Position numbers and translations under genes: made by a program. Below the pieces are notes generated by a model. It was not told the origin of the DNA. It saw nothing but the letters and a program-made list of their open reading frames with translations, and did not search any database. A DNA stretch of 11,963 nucleotides from Smittium culicis (Eukaryota; Kickxellomycota; Harpellomycetes; Harpellales; Legeriomycetaceae). Within the stretch, counting starts at the first letter, position 1, and each line of letters starts with the position of its first letter. The stretch covers positions 1-11,963 of the forward strand of contig LSSN01006083.1 of the NCBI GenBank assembly GCA_001970855.1, in the 5' to 3' direction. Below are positions 1 to 8,520 of the stretch, piece after piece.

Positions 1-393
1 TGGTTGTAAATTGGTCATAAAAATTTTATAATTTTTAGAACTTGTAGATACTGCCAAAGTCATCAGCGAATAAGCAATAAGCATACCTTTTTCTATTTTG
101 TCCAGTAATTATTAATACTAAAAAAATAAAAACTTGAAAGTATTTCTTAACGACTTATTTTCAAAGAGATACAATTATTTAGACTAATAATTTTTTATGA
201 AAATTCAAAACTCTTTATTATCCACTTTTTATTTAGTTTAATAAATTTTTTATCTGTATTCTTTATTTGTATCGACAACGATCTCATCAGCGCACATTCA
301 CTTCTCTGTTATTGCGCTATACCCTGTCATCTTACTTTTTATTTGCCTTTCATATAGTCTGCTCGATCAATTAGCTATCATCCCTCTAAAATA
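1..393. other. AT-rich region upstream of RPB9
   Basis: I see no gene in this stretch. It is AT-rich with many stops in all frames. The last ~110 bases are pyrimidine-rich on the plus strand and probably hold the RPB9 promoter and 5' leader, but no clear TATA box stands at a convincing distance. A short direct repeat (aataagcaataagcat) lies near 68-84. Confidence 0.5.
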
Positions 394-1035
394 ATGTCGA
401 GTTTTAAATTTTGCCCCGAATGGTAATCTTTATTTTATTTTTAGAGTGCATTTACATATTCAATGTACTTGCTCTTTTTTCCATATATTTATTACACTGT
501 GCTATTGGTATTAGCTTTTATTCGCAAGAATAATTTATTCTTGCAAAATTATATGCGTATTATACTATATATATACTCTTCCTAATATCAATAAAACTGT
601 ATTTATTTTTTTTCAAAAAAGCTATCATACTGAAATTTAAAATTGTAATTCTCAATAACAGCAAAATGTTTCTTTTACTAAAATTTAATCTGGTTTTCTT
701 TTATTGATGCGAGCAGTAGTAACATGTTATACCCGCGCGAAGAAAGAGGTATCAGACAGCTGCTGTTTGCGTGCAGAAACTGCGATTACCAGGAGAAATC
801 CGATACGAACTGCGTCTACAGGCACGAGGTCATCTACACTCCAAGCGAACAAACAATGGTAATCAGCGACTTGAGCACTGATCCTACGCTGCCACGCACA
901 AACTTAATACCCTGCCCGAAATGCTCATACGAAGAAGCAGTGCATTTCCAGTCTCAATCCCGCCATCCCGATACGAGAATGACCCTCTACTATGTCTGCT
1001 GCAATCCTAATTGCCAGTACAGATGGTCTTCTTGA
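394..1035 (+). CDS. RPB9: RNA polymerase II subunit RPB9 (two exons)
   Basis: Small zinc-ribbon subunit of nuclear RNA polymerase II, which in yeast affects start-site choice, fidelity and elongation. Exons are 394-422 and 717-1035, giving 115 residues, close to fungal RPB9 (about 110-125). Exon 1 encodes MSSFKFCPE plus the first two bases of a Cys codon; exon 2 completes it. The N-terminal ribbon has C7-x2-C10 and C29-x2-C32, with MLYPRE and ACRNCDY motifs. The central linker contains DPTLPR, a family hallmark. The C-terminal TFIIS-like ribbon has C76-x2-C79 and C104-x4-C109, ending in RWSS. The fission-yeast homologue, as I remember it, shares the FCxECxNMLYPRE and CRNCDY blocks. Starting at the ATG at 724 would lose C7 and C10, so I chose 394. 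It converges with the ABCF gene, with 366 bases between stop codons. The family call is firm; the exon 1 join is inferred from reading frame and homology. Confidence 0.93.
423..716 (+). other. RPB9 intron (phase 2)
   Basis: A 294-nt intron with donor GTAATC after exon 1 and acceptor GAGCAG before exon 2. A branch-point-like TACTAA sits at 676-681, 36 nt before the acceptor. It splits the codon for Cys10. A second AG at 718-719 would also keep frame and would drop one residue (Ser11). The first AG is preferred because it gives the usual spacing between the CxxC pair and MLYPRE. At about three times the length of the other introns in the window it could hold regulatory sequence, but I see none. 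Confidence 0.8.
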
Positions 1036-1401
1036 ACATGTTTTACTTGCATACTTCTTTGCTCTCCCTTAATGCAAACAAAACTTTTTGCTTCAAAATT
1101 TACTCCAAAAATAAAATAATATTATCTCCAAGTTATAATGCGAACTAGTTCATTCTTTGTATAAAAAATATGAAATTTATTTTTTCCATACTAAAATAAG
1201 CCTCATCATTTTTCTATCCTTTCATTGTAAATATTAGCTGTCACCCTTGCCAATAAAAAACAATAGAAATTTAAAAATTATTTAAATTGAGATATGAATA
1301 AATTATAAAATATTTTTGGGTACTAATGATACAAAAAATAAAAAATAAAACAAGAATAAAATAGACATTAATTTTAATTTTTTCTTTTTTTCAGTTGTGA
1401 A
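1036..1401. other. Convergent intergenic region with 3' ends
   Basis: This separates the stop codons of the convergent RPB9 and ABCF genes. It is AT-rich and without a gene. It must hold the 3' processing signals of both. On the plus strand AATAAA occurs at 1110-1115 and 1252-1257. On the minus strand AATAAA (TTTATT at 1176-1181 on plus) would serve ABCF, so the two transcripts may overlap at their 3' ends. Confidence 0.6.
1110..1115 (+). terminator. Candidate RPB9 poly(A) signal
   Basis: AATAAA hexamer 75 nt after the RPB9 stop codon, a usual distance. A second AATAAA lies at 1252-1257. In DNA this AT-rich the hexamer is common by chance, so this is a position-based guess. Confidence 0.4.
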
Positions 1402-4218
1402 TTAAAACTTTTTGATTTTTTTAATATACGATGCAACGTTGCCTTCAAATCTTTTAACGGTTCTGTCCTTTTTTATCGTATACAAAGTATCGGCCACTTG
1501 CTGTACGAAATACTGGTCGTGAGAAACAAGGACTATACATCCTTTAAACTCCTTAAGCGACTTTATCAAGCCTGTTATGGTGCTCATATCAAGATGGTTA
1601 GTTATTTCATCCAGCAATAACACATGTGGTTTATCAATCAGCATCATTGACAGTGCAAATCTCGCCTTTTGGCCTCCAGAAAGAGTTTGAATCGGCTGTG
1701 TTGCTAGGTGGCCCGATAGCCCAAACGATCCTAAATATGCGCGTGCCTCTTGCTCGCCCTCGATTACAGCCTTTATGCCGCTTCCTGCAAGAGCCGTTTT
1801 AGCGGGCCCGTATTCTTTAAGCAGCTTTTCTACGCCGCTTTCCTTAAGTTGAGAGTAAATATCCACAAAGTGCTGGTCATAGTGCCCTATAATTGCCCTT
1901 GAATGCTGTTCGATTCTCCCTTTTGTTGGGCGAAGATTCTGTTTGATCAGGTTAATTAGCGTGGATTTTCCACACCCGTTTGGCCCTAAAAATGCTATTT
2001 TTTGACCCATCTCCAAATCCATATTTAGGTTTTTAATGACCATTGTGTTTGGAACGTATCCAAAGCTTACATCTAGCAGTCTGACTAAATGACCTGCTTG
2101 GCGAAGAGGTTCAGGATCAGGTATAGCAATTGTAACTTCCTTTTCTGGCTTATCTAACTCGACTTGAATTCTGTTATGATTGTGATATCCCGCAAAGTAA
2201 CTAATTTTCCAACGTTTTCCGTCCTCTGTTTTTTCAGCTCCCAATCTCTCGAGTTTCTTTTTCCTAGATGCAACCATCCCAAGCTTTTTGTCGTCTCCAG
2301 TGGTTTTGGCATGTTTAATTCCCTTCTGGATCTGTTCGTTTAAATTCTTTTTTTTCCTTTCTATACCTTCATAAATAAATTCTTTTTTTTTCCTTAGATC
2401 TTCGGATATTTGCAAGTAGGCATCATAATTTCCAGTATAGTACTTCAATGCTTGGTCCTTTATAAGAATGATTTCTTGAGCTATCTGGTTTAGGAACTCT
2501 CTGTCGTGCGAAACAACAACTAAAGTGATTCCATCTAGAGATTTTAGATACTCAGTAAACCACACTATAGCATGCATGTCAAGATGGTTAGTAGGCTCAT
2601 CCAAGAGAAGGACGTCTGGTTCAATATACATTGCTTTTGCTAAAGCAATTCTCATACGCCAACCACCAGAAAAGTTAGATACAGGCTGTTCTTGCAAGTC
2701 CAAGCTAAAACCTAAACTATCAAGGATTTCATGAGCTCTTGCTTTTGAGCTTTCAGAAGAAATCTATATTTGGATATAAAAGAGAATGTTAAATTTATCC
2801 ATTTTTATATCATGAGGTAATAAAAATAATGGTAATAATTTGAAGGATGATTTTTTATTACTTGTATAAGTTCTTGATATTTTTCGTCAAGGATAGTATT
2901 TGCGACTTCCAAATCAGACTTTTTTCCATCGGCATAGTATTTAGCTTTAACGTCATTGAAAGCATTTTTCTCACGATCTACAGCTACTTTTCTAGCCTCG
3001 TGGCCTCGCTTACCAGTACGGAAATTAGCGATTTTTTGAGCCTGAAGAATTTCTTCGTTAGCAGTGCGTACAAGATAATCATTTACAGCTGATTTCAGAG
3101 ATTTTGGGTTATTGTTGATGGCATGCTCGATTTCTAGTATTAAAGGAAGAAATGAATGATTATGAAGTATGATGAATATAATAAAGCAATAACTGTGTAA
3201 TGGTTCAGAAAATTATTTAGTACCTGAAATAGTTAAAAGTCTTTTAGCACGTTCCTCGTCTGTATCGATGACAGTTTGAATAACAGTTTTCTCGTCATCA
3301 AGAACTTCAATTTGTTCAACGTATTGGATTCTAATATTTTCAGGGAGCCCTAACAGTGTCTTGTTAGCCATACAGTTCAAGAGAGCTATTAGAACGGAGA
3401 GAGGAAGAAGAGTTAAATAGAGTTGAAACGTTAGGCTAGGAAGTAAATAATTATTTTTGTGGGAAATTAAATTAGAGGATACTTACTAGATTTTCCGGTT
3501 CCATTTTTTCCTATCAGACCATAGTGAACGCCTTCTTTAAGTTGGAGATGTGCGTCGACCAAAAGAGGCCTATCATTAACAATTAAGTTGACATCTTTAA
3601 GGTCAATCTAAAAAGTAAAAAAATAAAGAGATTAAGAACGCATTTGGAGAAATTATAATGCATAAAGAATTAATCTTTTTATTTAAAAAAAAAAAAAGTC
3701 ACCTCATTCAAGTGGGTTTCGAGAGTTTCTAAGTGAAAACGGGAAGATTGAGAAAAAGCAACAATGTTTGGTTTCTTGATGATGTTATTTTTGTTTGAGG
3801 AATTGCTTTTGCTGGTTTTCTTTGAAGATAGATTTTCAGATGCGGCCTGGCTTTTGATCACAAGTGGTTGCTCGACTTGATTGTCTGGCAAGGAAATGTT
3901 TGAGTTTTTAGAAGCTGTGGCGATTGCTTTTTTAGAGCTTGGAGCTTTCTTGGAAGTATTTGCGTTCGCTTTTTTATCATCAAAGCTATAAAGGCCAAGG
4001 TTAAAGAACTTGTTTACTAATGAATCGAACTCAGTTTGGTCCAAGCCAGCATCCAACAAAAAAGATTCTGTTACTTGTTTGATTTCTTCTAGACCGTCCT
4101 TAGAAAATTCAGAGTTTTGGTATAAGTCATCCAAGTATTCTTTGCCTTCAGCTCCAAGATTATCAGAAATTTGGCTAGGAAGTTCGGCTACAATATCTGA
4201 GGCATTGAAATCGTACAT
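1402..4218 (-). CDS. ABCF-family ATPase with two ABC cassettes (five exons)
   Basis: Soluble twin-cassette ATPase of the ABCF class (GCN20/ARB1-like), whose members act in translation or ribosome biogenesis and have no membrane domain. Exons on the minus strand are 4218-3703, 3607-3487, 3385-3224, 3133-2862 and 2763-1402, joining without frame break to 810 residues. Residues 1-80 form an acidic helical N-terminal segment, and 81-170 a low-complexity Lys/Ser/Asn linker. Cassette 1 has Walker A GKNGTGKST (205-213), a charged arm insertion including GKRG, signature FSGGWR (388-393), Walker B LLLDEPTNHLD and switch SHD (442-444). A lysine-rich linker (478-540) follows. Cassette 2 has Walker A GPNGCGKST (617-625), signature LSGGQ (718-722), Walker B LLLDEITNHLD with Ile replacing the usual Pro, and switch SHD (771-773). 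The length and the AGYH linker fit the roughly 800-residue fungal ABCF group that includes S. pombe SPCC825.01, from memory. Start at 4218 begins the conserved-looking part; an in-frame ATG at 4425 opens onto unlikely sequence. Exact orthology is unproven. Confidence 0.92.
2764..2861 (-). other. ABCF intron 4 (phase 0)
   Basis: 98-nt intron on the minus strand, donor GTAATA and acceptor ATATAG. It joins ..YQELIQ to ISSESSKAR.., just before the helical segment preceding the first ABC signature. Removing it restores one frame, while reading through it meets stops. Confidence 0.85.
3134..3223 (-). other. ABCF intron 3 (phase 1)
   Basis: 90-nt intron on the minus strand, donor GTACTA and acceptor ACTAG. 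The split codon is G|AA (Glu). It lies between the end of the cassette 1 core (..RLLTIS) and the arm domain (IEHAINNN..). Frame continuity on both sides supports it. Confidence 0.85.
3386..3486 (-). other. ABCF intron 2 (phase 1)
   Basis: 101-nt intron on the minus strand with the canonical donor GTAAGT and acceptor AATAG, pyrimidine-rich near the acceptor, with a CTAAC branch-like motif inside. It splits the Walker A Thr codon as A|CT (GKNGTGKS|T), so correct splicing is needed to make the first ATP site. Confidence 0.9.
3608..3702 (-). other. ABCF intron 1 (phase 0)
   Basis: 95-nt intron on the minus strand, donor GTGACT followed by a long T run, acceptor TTTTTAG. It joins ..LETHLNE to IDLKDVNL.., the first strand of cassette 1. 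The donor is the weakest of the four (GTGACT rather than GTAAGT-like), but frame and domain start both agree with it. Confidence 0.8.
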
Positions 4219-4576
4219 ATTTTTGTGGGATATTTTAATTAAAAGCTGGTACGAGGTAGTTGGTATTTTGGTTAATAGTTTGCAGCGAGGAAGGTGCCTG
4301 CTAAGGTACTGATGTTTGATAGAGAATAGCGATATCGCGTTAGAATGTAAATGGATAAGTATGGGGGAAGTATGGTGGCTGGGTGTATGGATATTTATAC
4401 TTTTAATGTTAGGAGCATTAAGCAAATGATTGTTTCCCTTTGGTGATTATATTTAGATAGTAATTACGATAGTAACACAAAGTTTCATAGCGGTTTACCT
4501 TATAACTTATAACAATGGCTTTTTCTTTTTAGAGATATTAGATCAACCATATCAGGTTATCAAAATAGGCTGATAA
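4219..4576. other. Upstream region of the ABCF gene
   Basis: This is probably the 5' leader and promoter of the minus-strand ABCF gene. The leader just before the start codon is A-rich (ccacaaaaat). The frame stays open upstream to 4425, but the encoded residues are low-complexity and unlike the family. A 10-bp palindrome GCGATATCGC lies at 4329-4338, about 110 bases upstream of the start. It is notable for two CpG steps in AT-rich DNA, and a transcription-factor site is possible but unproven. A CTTTTTAG acceptor-like string ends near 4532 on the plus strand. Confidence 0.4.
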
Positions 4577-5098
4577 ATGCCTTATCACAAGCCTTCAATA
4601 ATTGCGGCGGAAACATTAACTTTTGGCCCTCTTGGCTTCAAAATTATTATGAGGAAAGCGCAGCTTGATATATGTGAAAGGTTTCAATCCCGCCTCTCCG
4701 CCATTCCCACGATAAATGTGGACTTGCATAACAGCCATAGATAGCCCATAGGCATAATGCTGAGCTTTTTCTCGCACCAAATCACCTCCAATCTTTACGG
4801 GAAGCTCTTCCGGCTAATAAATACTATAGGCTAATTTCCATTTACTGCGCATATTTTCGCAGCATACTTTTGGCGAAACAAATTACCCCAAACAGTCTTC
4901 CATTCAGAAGAATACTTATCACCTTTTCCGATTATTCGCGCACACTCCACTTGCTGTGCTGCTCTAATTTATCTAGGCAACTTGGCCAGCGATTTGCTCA
5001 TCTACGCAACCACAGATCCGTTAACCAAAAATTGGAATAATACCGCTTCATTTCCGCAGCACATTTATATTGTTCCTACAAAAATTACCATACCGTGA
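4577..5098. pseudogene. Coding-like island, probably a decayed gene of unknown identity
   Basis: This stretch is clearly richer in G+C than the DNA around it (30 of 60 bases at 4681-4740) and has unusual reading frames. On plus, one frame from the ATG at 4577 to the TGA at 5096 runs 173 codons with only two internal stops, TAG at 4742 and TAA at 4832. On minus, a 65-codon open run covers 4813-4619 (stop at 4618-4616), with charged protein-like content such as VREKAQHYAYG and YRGNGGEAGL. A second minus frame is open for 45 codons at 4968-4834 (GKGDKYSSEWKTVWG). The minus strand is purine-rich, which mildly favours it as the coding strand. No frame covers the whole island and no convincing introns link the pieces. 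I do not recognise a family. A decayed gene or transposon fragment fits best; which strand was coding is unresolved. Confidence 0.45.
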
Positions 5099-5117
5099 AT
5101 TATAAGTATATTATACC

Positions 5118-5167
5118 AGAAAATTTTCTCTCGTGATTTGATATCAAGTCTCAAGCTTGAGAAAATT
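5118..5167. repeat. Cluster of nested perfect palindromes
   Basis: Three perfect palindromes lie within 44 bases: AGAAAATTTTCT (5118-5129), TTGATATCAA (5138-5147) and CTCAAGCTTGAG (5150-5161). In addition AATTTTCTC (5122-5130) pairs with GAGAAAATT (5159-5167), enclosing the middle ones. It could extrude as a cruciform or bind dimeric factors. AT-rich palindromes are common by chance, so function is unproven. Confidence 0.4.
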
Positions 5168-5204
5168 ATCTTTTAATGATATCGCAACTATGGCTATTTT
5201 TTAA

Positions 5205-5496
5205 TTAGCTCTTTGCCGATCAACGCCCTTTAAAAAAGCGAATTCATTGATTTGATTATGGCCTATAAGTAAGCCTATTATTTTCTTTTAATATAAAATG
5301 AACATATAAAATATTGGGCCTCGAAATTATATTATTCTTTAATATATTTAGTTGCCTATATTACTTTAATTCCTAAGCCTTTAGAAATATTGATTAGATG
5401 TAGAATAGCAGCAAATAATTAAATTACTTATAGATCATAAACGTATCAATAAATTCGTATTTTTAAGAGTTTTGTTCAGGAAAAAGTTAGGTTTAA
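5205..5496 (+). mobile_element. Degenerate MITE copy 2 (TTAA family, ~290 bp)
   Basis: Homologous to the element at 11094-11290. Over the first 52 positions (5205-5256 against 11094-11145) I count 42 identities without gaps; eight of the ten differences are transitions. The inner region continues with shared blocks (GGCCTCG.AATTA, then TTG.CTATATT). The right end, a degraded AGGAAAAAGTTAGG before TTTAA, matches copy 3 (8378-8520) better than copy 1, which seems to have lost about 95 bp here. The left TTAA has become TTAG. No coding capacity. Confidence 0.7.
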
Positions 5497-7985
5497 GCTT
5501 AATAAAAACACTATGAAAAAAATTACCTTGTTCTTTCAATGGCGTTTTCTAAAACATATTAGAAAATGAAATAGCCGGTAGATAATATAATTTTGCATTT
5601 AATCTTTCAATGGCCCTTTTTATGGCCTAAGTCTGGTTACAATAATCGCAAAATGTACTTTACCTTTGATTAATTTCATTTTATCTTCATTAAAAGAAAG
5701 CTAAATCACTGTATTTATATTTAATGATTTAACTAGGATCTGTTAAAATATTTTTTTGGATATGTTTATTGTCAAGAAATGGCTTTTGATAAAGTTTTGT
5801 AATGGTTTTTTTTCTGGAGGTCTTTATTCAAGTGTTTGCAGTTCAAATCATAAACACAACTGAAATAAAAACATTTTTTAGTAAATACACACTATTTGAA
5901 GATATTTTCAGGTCGAATTTAGTATTTAAATTTATTATTTAAACCAGAATATAAAATACTAATAAAACCTAATTAATTTAGAGACTCACCTAAAATTAAT
6001 TAATTATACAAAAACTATTTGGCACTAAATTAAAATTAATCATTTTAGTTAATAATTTTTTATTTTCATCTAGATAATTAATACCACCTTGTGATTGAGC
6101 TATTTAAACTTGGTCTATTTAGAATCTTTATTCTACAGAAAAAATATCCAAGGTGCAAAAAATTAAAAAATGGTGCATTGTATATTCCAAATGAAAATAA
6201 ACTGGTATTAAGAAAGAGGAAAAAAAACTAAAGAAAGTTTCAAAATAAAAATGAAAGAAATTACAAAATAGTCATGCTTTTTATTTTCATAGCCTGTTGA
6301 GCTGGCATTTGTTATGTTTATTTGATAATATTCGTTATTTAAAGCCAGGAAGTTTTAAAAATGTAATAGTGTTTTTCTTTTTTTATTAATACAGAATTTA
6401 TCGGGTTATTTAATGGTTGAACTCGGATTTATAGAAGATTTCTTACAAATATACTAATCAGTTTTTATTAAAATAAACAATAAAAAATCTATAGTTATAG
6501 ATTACTAATCATAAATTATAATCGGAGCTTTTACTCCTTGAATCTTTAATAAAAGCAATTATGCTGCAAATATAGATACAATATTTGCAAAATTAAAAGC
6601 AATATCATGTAATTTGAAAAGAAAAAAAATTTTTTTATACCTATAGGCGATAAAATGGGAAACAGAAAAACTGGCTAGAATTTATAGGCTCCAATAACCT
6701 GGAGTTTAATTTCGCACCAATATTCCATATCTTGAAAAAGTGTATAATTTTTTTGAATATAAACTTATTGTTTTTGTCTGGATCCTTTGTCTAGATTCTT
6801 TCTCTTGGATAATGTAAACACAGAAATTTTCATTACTTGAGCAATAAAAATAATTAGAAGGGTTTGATCAAGATCTAACTGATTCAACGATGTAAGATAT
6901 GCCACTTTGCTCGCATTGTGAAAATATGAATTTAAGTTTTTGAGCGAATTTATTTACTAATAATATCGCTTGCTATTATCTTTGAAACTAAATGATAAAA
7001 CACAATTTTAGAAAATTAGTTATGAGAATGGATTGCGACAGATAAAAAAATAAGTCTACGAAGATATTTCCCAGAGAAAATTATTTGCTTGGTCGTTTTT
7101 ATTTTATGATAGGTAATTTGAAGCCAATATGCCGTAATTATATGGAGTATAATCTATTTTAACAGCTCGAATCTAGTAAATATGCTGTCTATAAACATTA
7201 GAGTTTCGAATCTTAAGTGCCTAATTAAAAATTATTTGGCCATTTAATCTTCACATCATTTGAATCTCGCAAGATTATAAGTAGATAAGATTATATCTCA
7301 AAATATACTACGACTATATTTGCACTTTACGATTTAATTTTGCGAGGCTGTAAATGTCTAACACTAATCTAAACAATATATTTTTGAAATTACATCCTGC
7401 ACTACTATATAATTTATAATAATCTCTGCTAAATATTCATTATATTTAATTCACATGTTTATAATTTGGAACAGATTAGCGAAAGGTGAGAATTGGCGTA
7501 AAATTTGTGTAAAATCAGCTAAAAATCAAACCAGATGTAGCCATATTTCAATGCCACATTTATACATCTACCTCTAGTCTTAGCCGATACCAATACCCAA
7601 ATAATAATGATGGCTCGAGTATCCCATTCTGCTCAAATGTAGGCATTCGAGCAGCTCCTACTAAGCACAAATAGACAGACATTACTAAAACAATCAGATT
7701 TAAAGGAAATTTTGTAAGAAATTAAACGGTAGAAATAAATAGGGACAGAAAATAGGCTAATTTTATCTATAAATGTTTCGTTTATTGCTGACTAAATTCT
7801 AAAAAAGACTACTATAGAATTAAGTCTTTTCCTTTGTAATTCGCTATTTCAGCGCTTGAATTTGGACTGGCAAAAATATTTTTGATTTTTAAGCGATATA
7901 TATTATTAGTATTGCTAGTCTTAATATGCGCTGATTAGATAGATTGTTGGTTAATCATCATAATCCAAACAATATTGAACCATAA
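5497..7985. other. Long AT-rich intergenic region
   Basis: About 2.5 kb in which I find no convincing gene, RNA or intact element. Small structures seen: the 12-mer TCTTTCAATGGC occurs at 5532-5543 and again at 5603-5614; AATCTATA-GT-TATAGATT (6486-6503) and TGCAAATAT-7nt-ATATTTGCA (6565-6589) are perfect hairpins. A patch near 7560-7682 is slightly richer in G+C and holds a 40-codon minus-strand frame that is probably chance or a relic. The rest resembles decayed repeat DNA. Confidence 0.5.
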
Positions 7986-8050
7986 TTAGTAACCTTACCC
8001 CATTCATAAGTGGTAGACTATTTATGGTCTACCAAATGGATGAATCTTAT
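7986..8050 (-). mobile_element. Possible inverted end fragment of the TTAA MITE family
   Basis: Reading plus, this resembles the reverse complement of the right end of the 11094-11290 element: AACC-TTACCCC, a short insertion, then GTAGACTATTTA (8013-8024) identical to the complement of 11264-11275, then TGG/GGG..GACCAAAT-like sequence. The rest of a copy cannot be followed, so this is likely a fragment in the opposite orientation. Confidence 0.45.
8011..8034. repeat. Perfect 8-bp stem hairpin
   Basis: TGGTAGAC (8011-8018) pairs with GTCTACCA (8027-8034) around an 8-nt loop; ATTCAT outside the left arm also finds ATGAAT outside the right arm. It overlaps the suspected MITE end at 7986-8050. 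No T-run follows and no gene ends here, so a terminator role is not indicated. Confidence 0.5.
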
Positions 8051-8120
8051 TGTGAGAGGAACTTTTTTTCTTTTAAATCTATTTGCTACTAAACATATGT
8101 GGATTTATAGACTAAGCTAT

Positions 8121-8520
8121 TTAATCCATTTTGAAATATATATATTTTAAAATGGTGAATTTATTGATAATGTACATACTATTAAAAAACTAATAAAACA
8201 TATAAAATTTCAACCAATTCCCCTCTGGACCTCTAGGTACTCCGTACCTTGCAGGCATTGGATCAAGGTTGATAAAATATACTAACAAAATTTTAACTAC
8301 AAATAAAGTTTGGAGCGAAGGAAAATTTTATTAGAAATTGTAAAGCTCCCGAAAAGAATCTCCCACATATAGGCCTACTGTATTCGGCTATTAAACTTTA
8401 ATTCTGAGGCCTTACCAAATACTGGTAATTTTCATACTAACAGCAAATATTAAATCTGCTTATAAATCATAAATGGATCAATATATGTTTTTTTAAAAGT
8501 GCTGGGAGGATAGGGGTTAA
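8121..8520 (+). mobile_element. Degenerate MITE copy 3, apparently interrupted by another repeat
   Basis: TTAA occurs at both ends (8121-8124 and 8517-8520). Near the left end the 14-mer GTGAATTTATTGAT (8155-8168) is identical to 11127-11140, preceded by a similar TTTAAAA tract. The right part, from about 8378, aligns with 5355-5496 of copy 2 (shared ACTTTAATTC, CAGCAAATA, CTTATA.ATCATAAA, ATCAATA) and ends in GGGAGGATAGGGG before TTAA. Between them, about 8165-8345 holds the reverse-oriented GC-core repeat. The outer inverted repeats are badly degraded. Confidence 0.55.
8165..8345 (-). repeat. GC-core repeat, copy B
   Basis: This pairs with 10911-11093 in the opposite orientation. The core, 8268 to 8220 on the minus strand, matches 10972-11020 at 34 of 49 positions without gaps, and AT-rich flanks also match (AGTTAAAATT upstream, TTTTTTAATAGT downstream). 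Translated in the shared frame, the core reads LDPMPARYGVPRGPEGNWLK. It is a local GC-rich spot in very AT-rich DNA. Origin unknown; perhaps the end of a mobile-element protein. Confidence 0.6.

Noticed and set aside
724..1035. RPB9 as a 103-residue single-exon gene starting at 724
   Set aside because: It would lack the first CxxC of the N-terminal zinc ribbon; an upstream exon at 394-422 restores it in frame with GT..AG ends.
2525..3092. Plus-strand open frames opposite the ABCF gene
   Set aside because: They lie antisense to exons with clear ABC cassette motifs and have no family features of their own.
4219..4425. Longer ABCF start at the in-frame ATG at 4425
   Set aside because: The extra 69 residues are low-complexity His/Ile/Ser/Pro, unlike the acidic helical N-terminus that follows; more likely 5' leader.
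4814..4845. A 32-nt intron (GTAAAT..TTATTAG, minus strand) joining the two open minus frames of the island
   Set aside because: It is far shorter than the 90-294 nt introns in the window, and the upstream frame still has stops at 4971 and beyond.
4834..5091. Faint resemblance of a minus-strand frame to mitochondrial/bacterial SSB (VIFVGTI, VNG, SEWKTV)
   Set aside because: The match needs read-through of several stops and the spacing between the NG and EW motifs is too long; not enough to name a family.
7560..7682. 40-codon minus-strand frame starting MSVYLCLVG
   Set aside because: Too short, no neighbour or motif supports it, and it does not match the GC-core repeat; probably chance in a slightly GC-richer patch.
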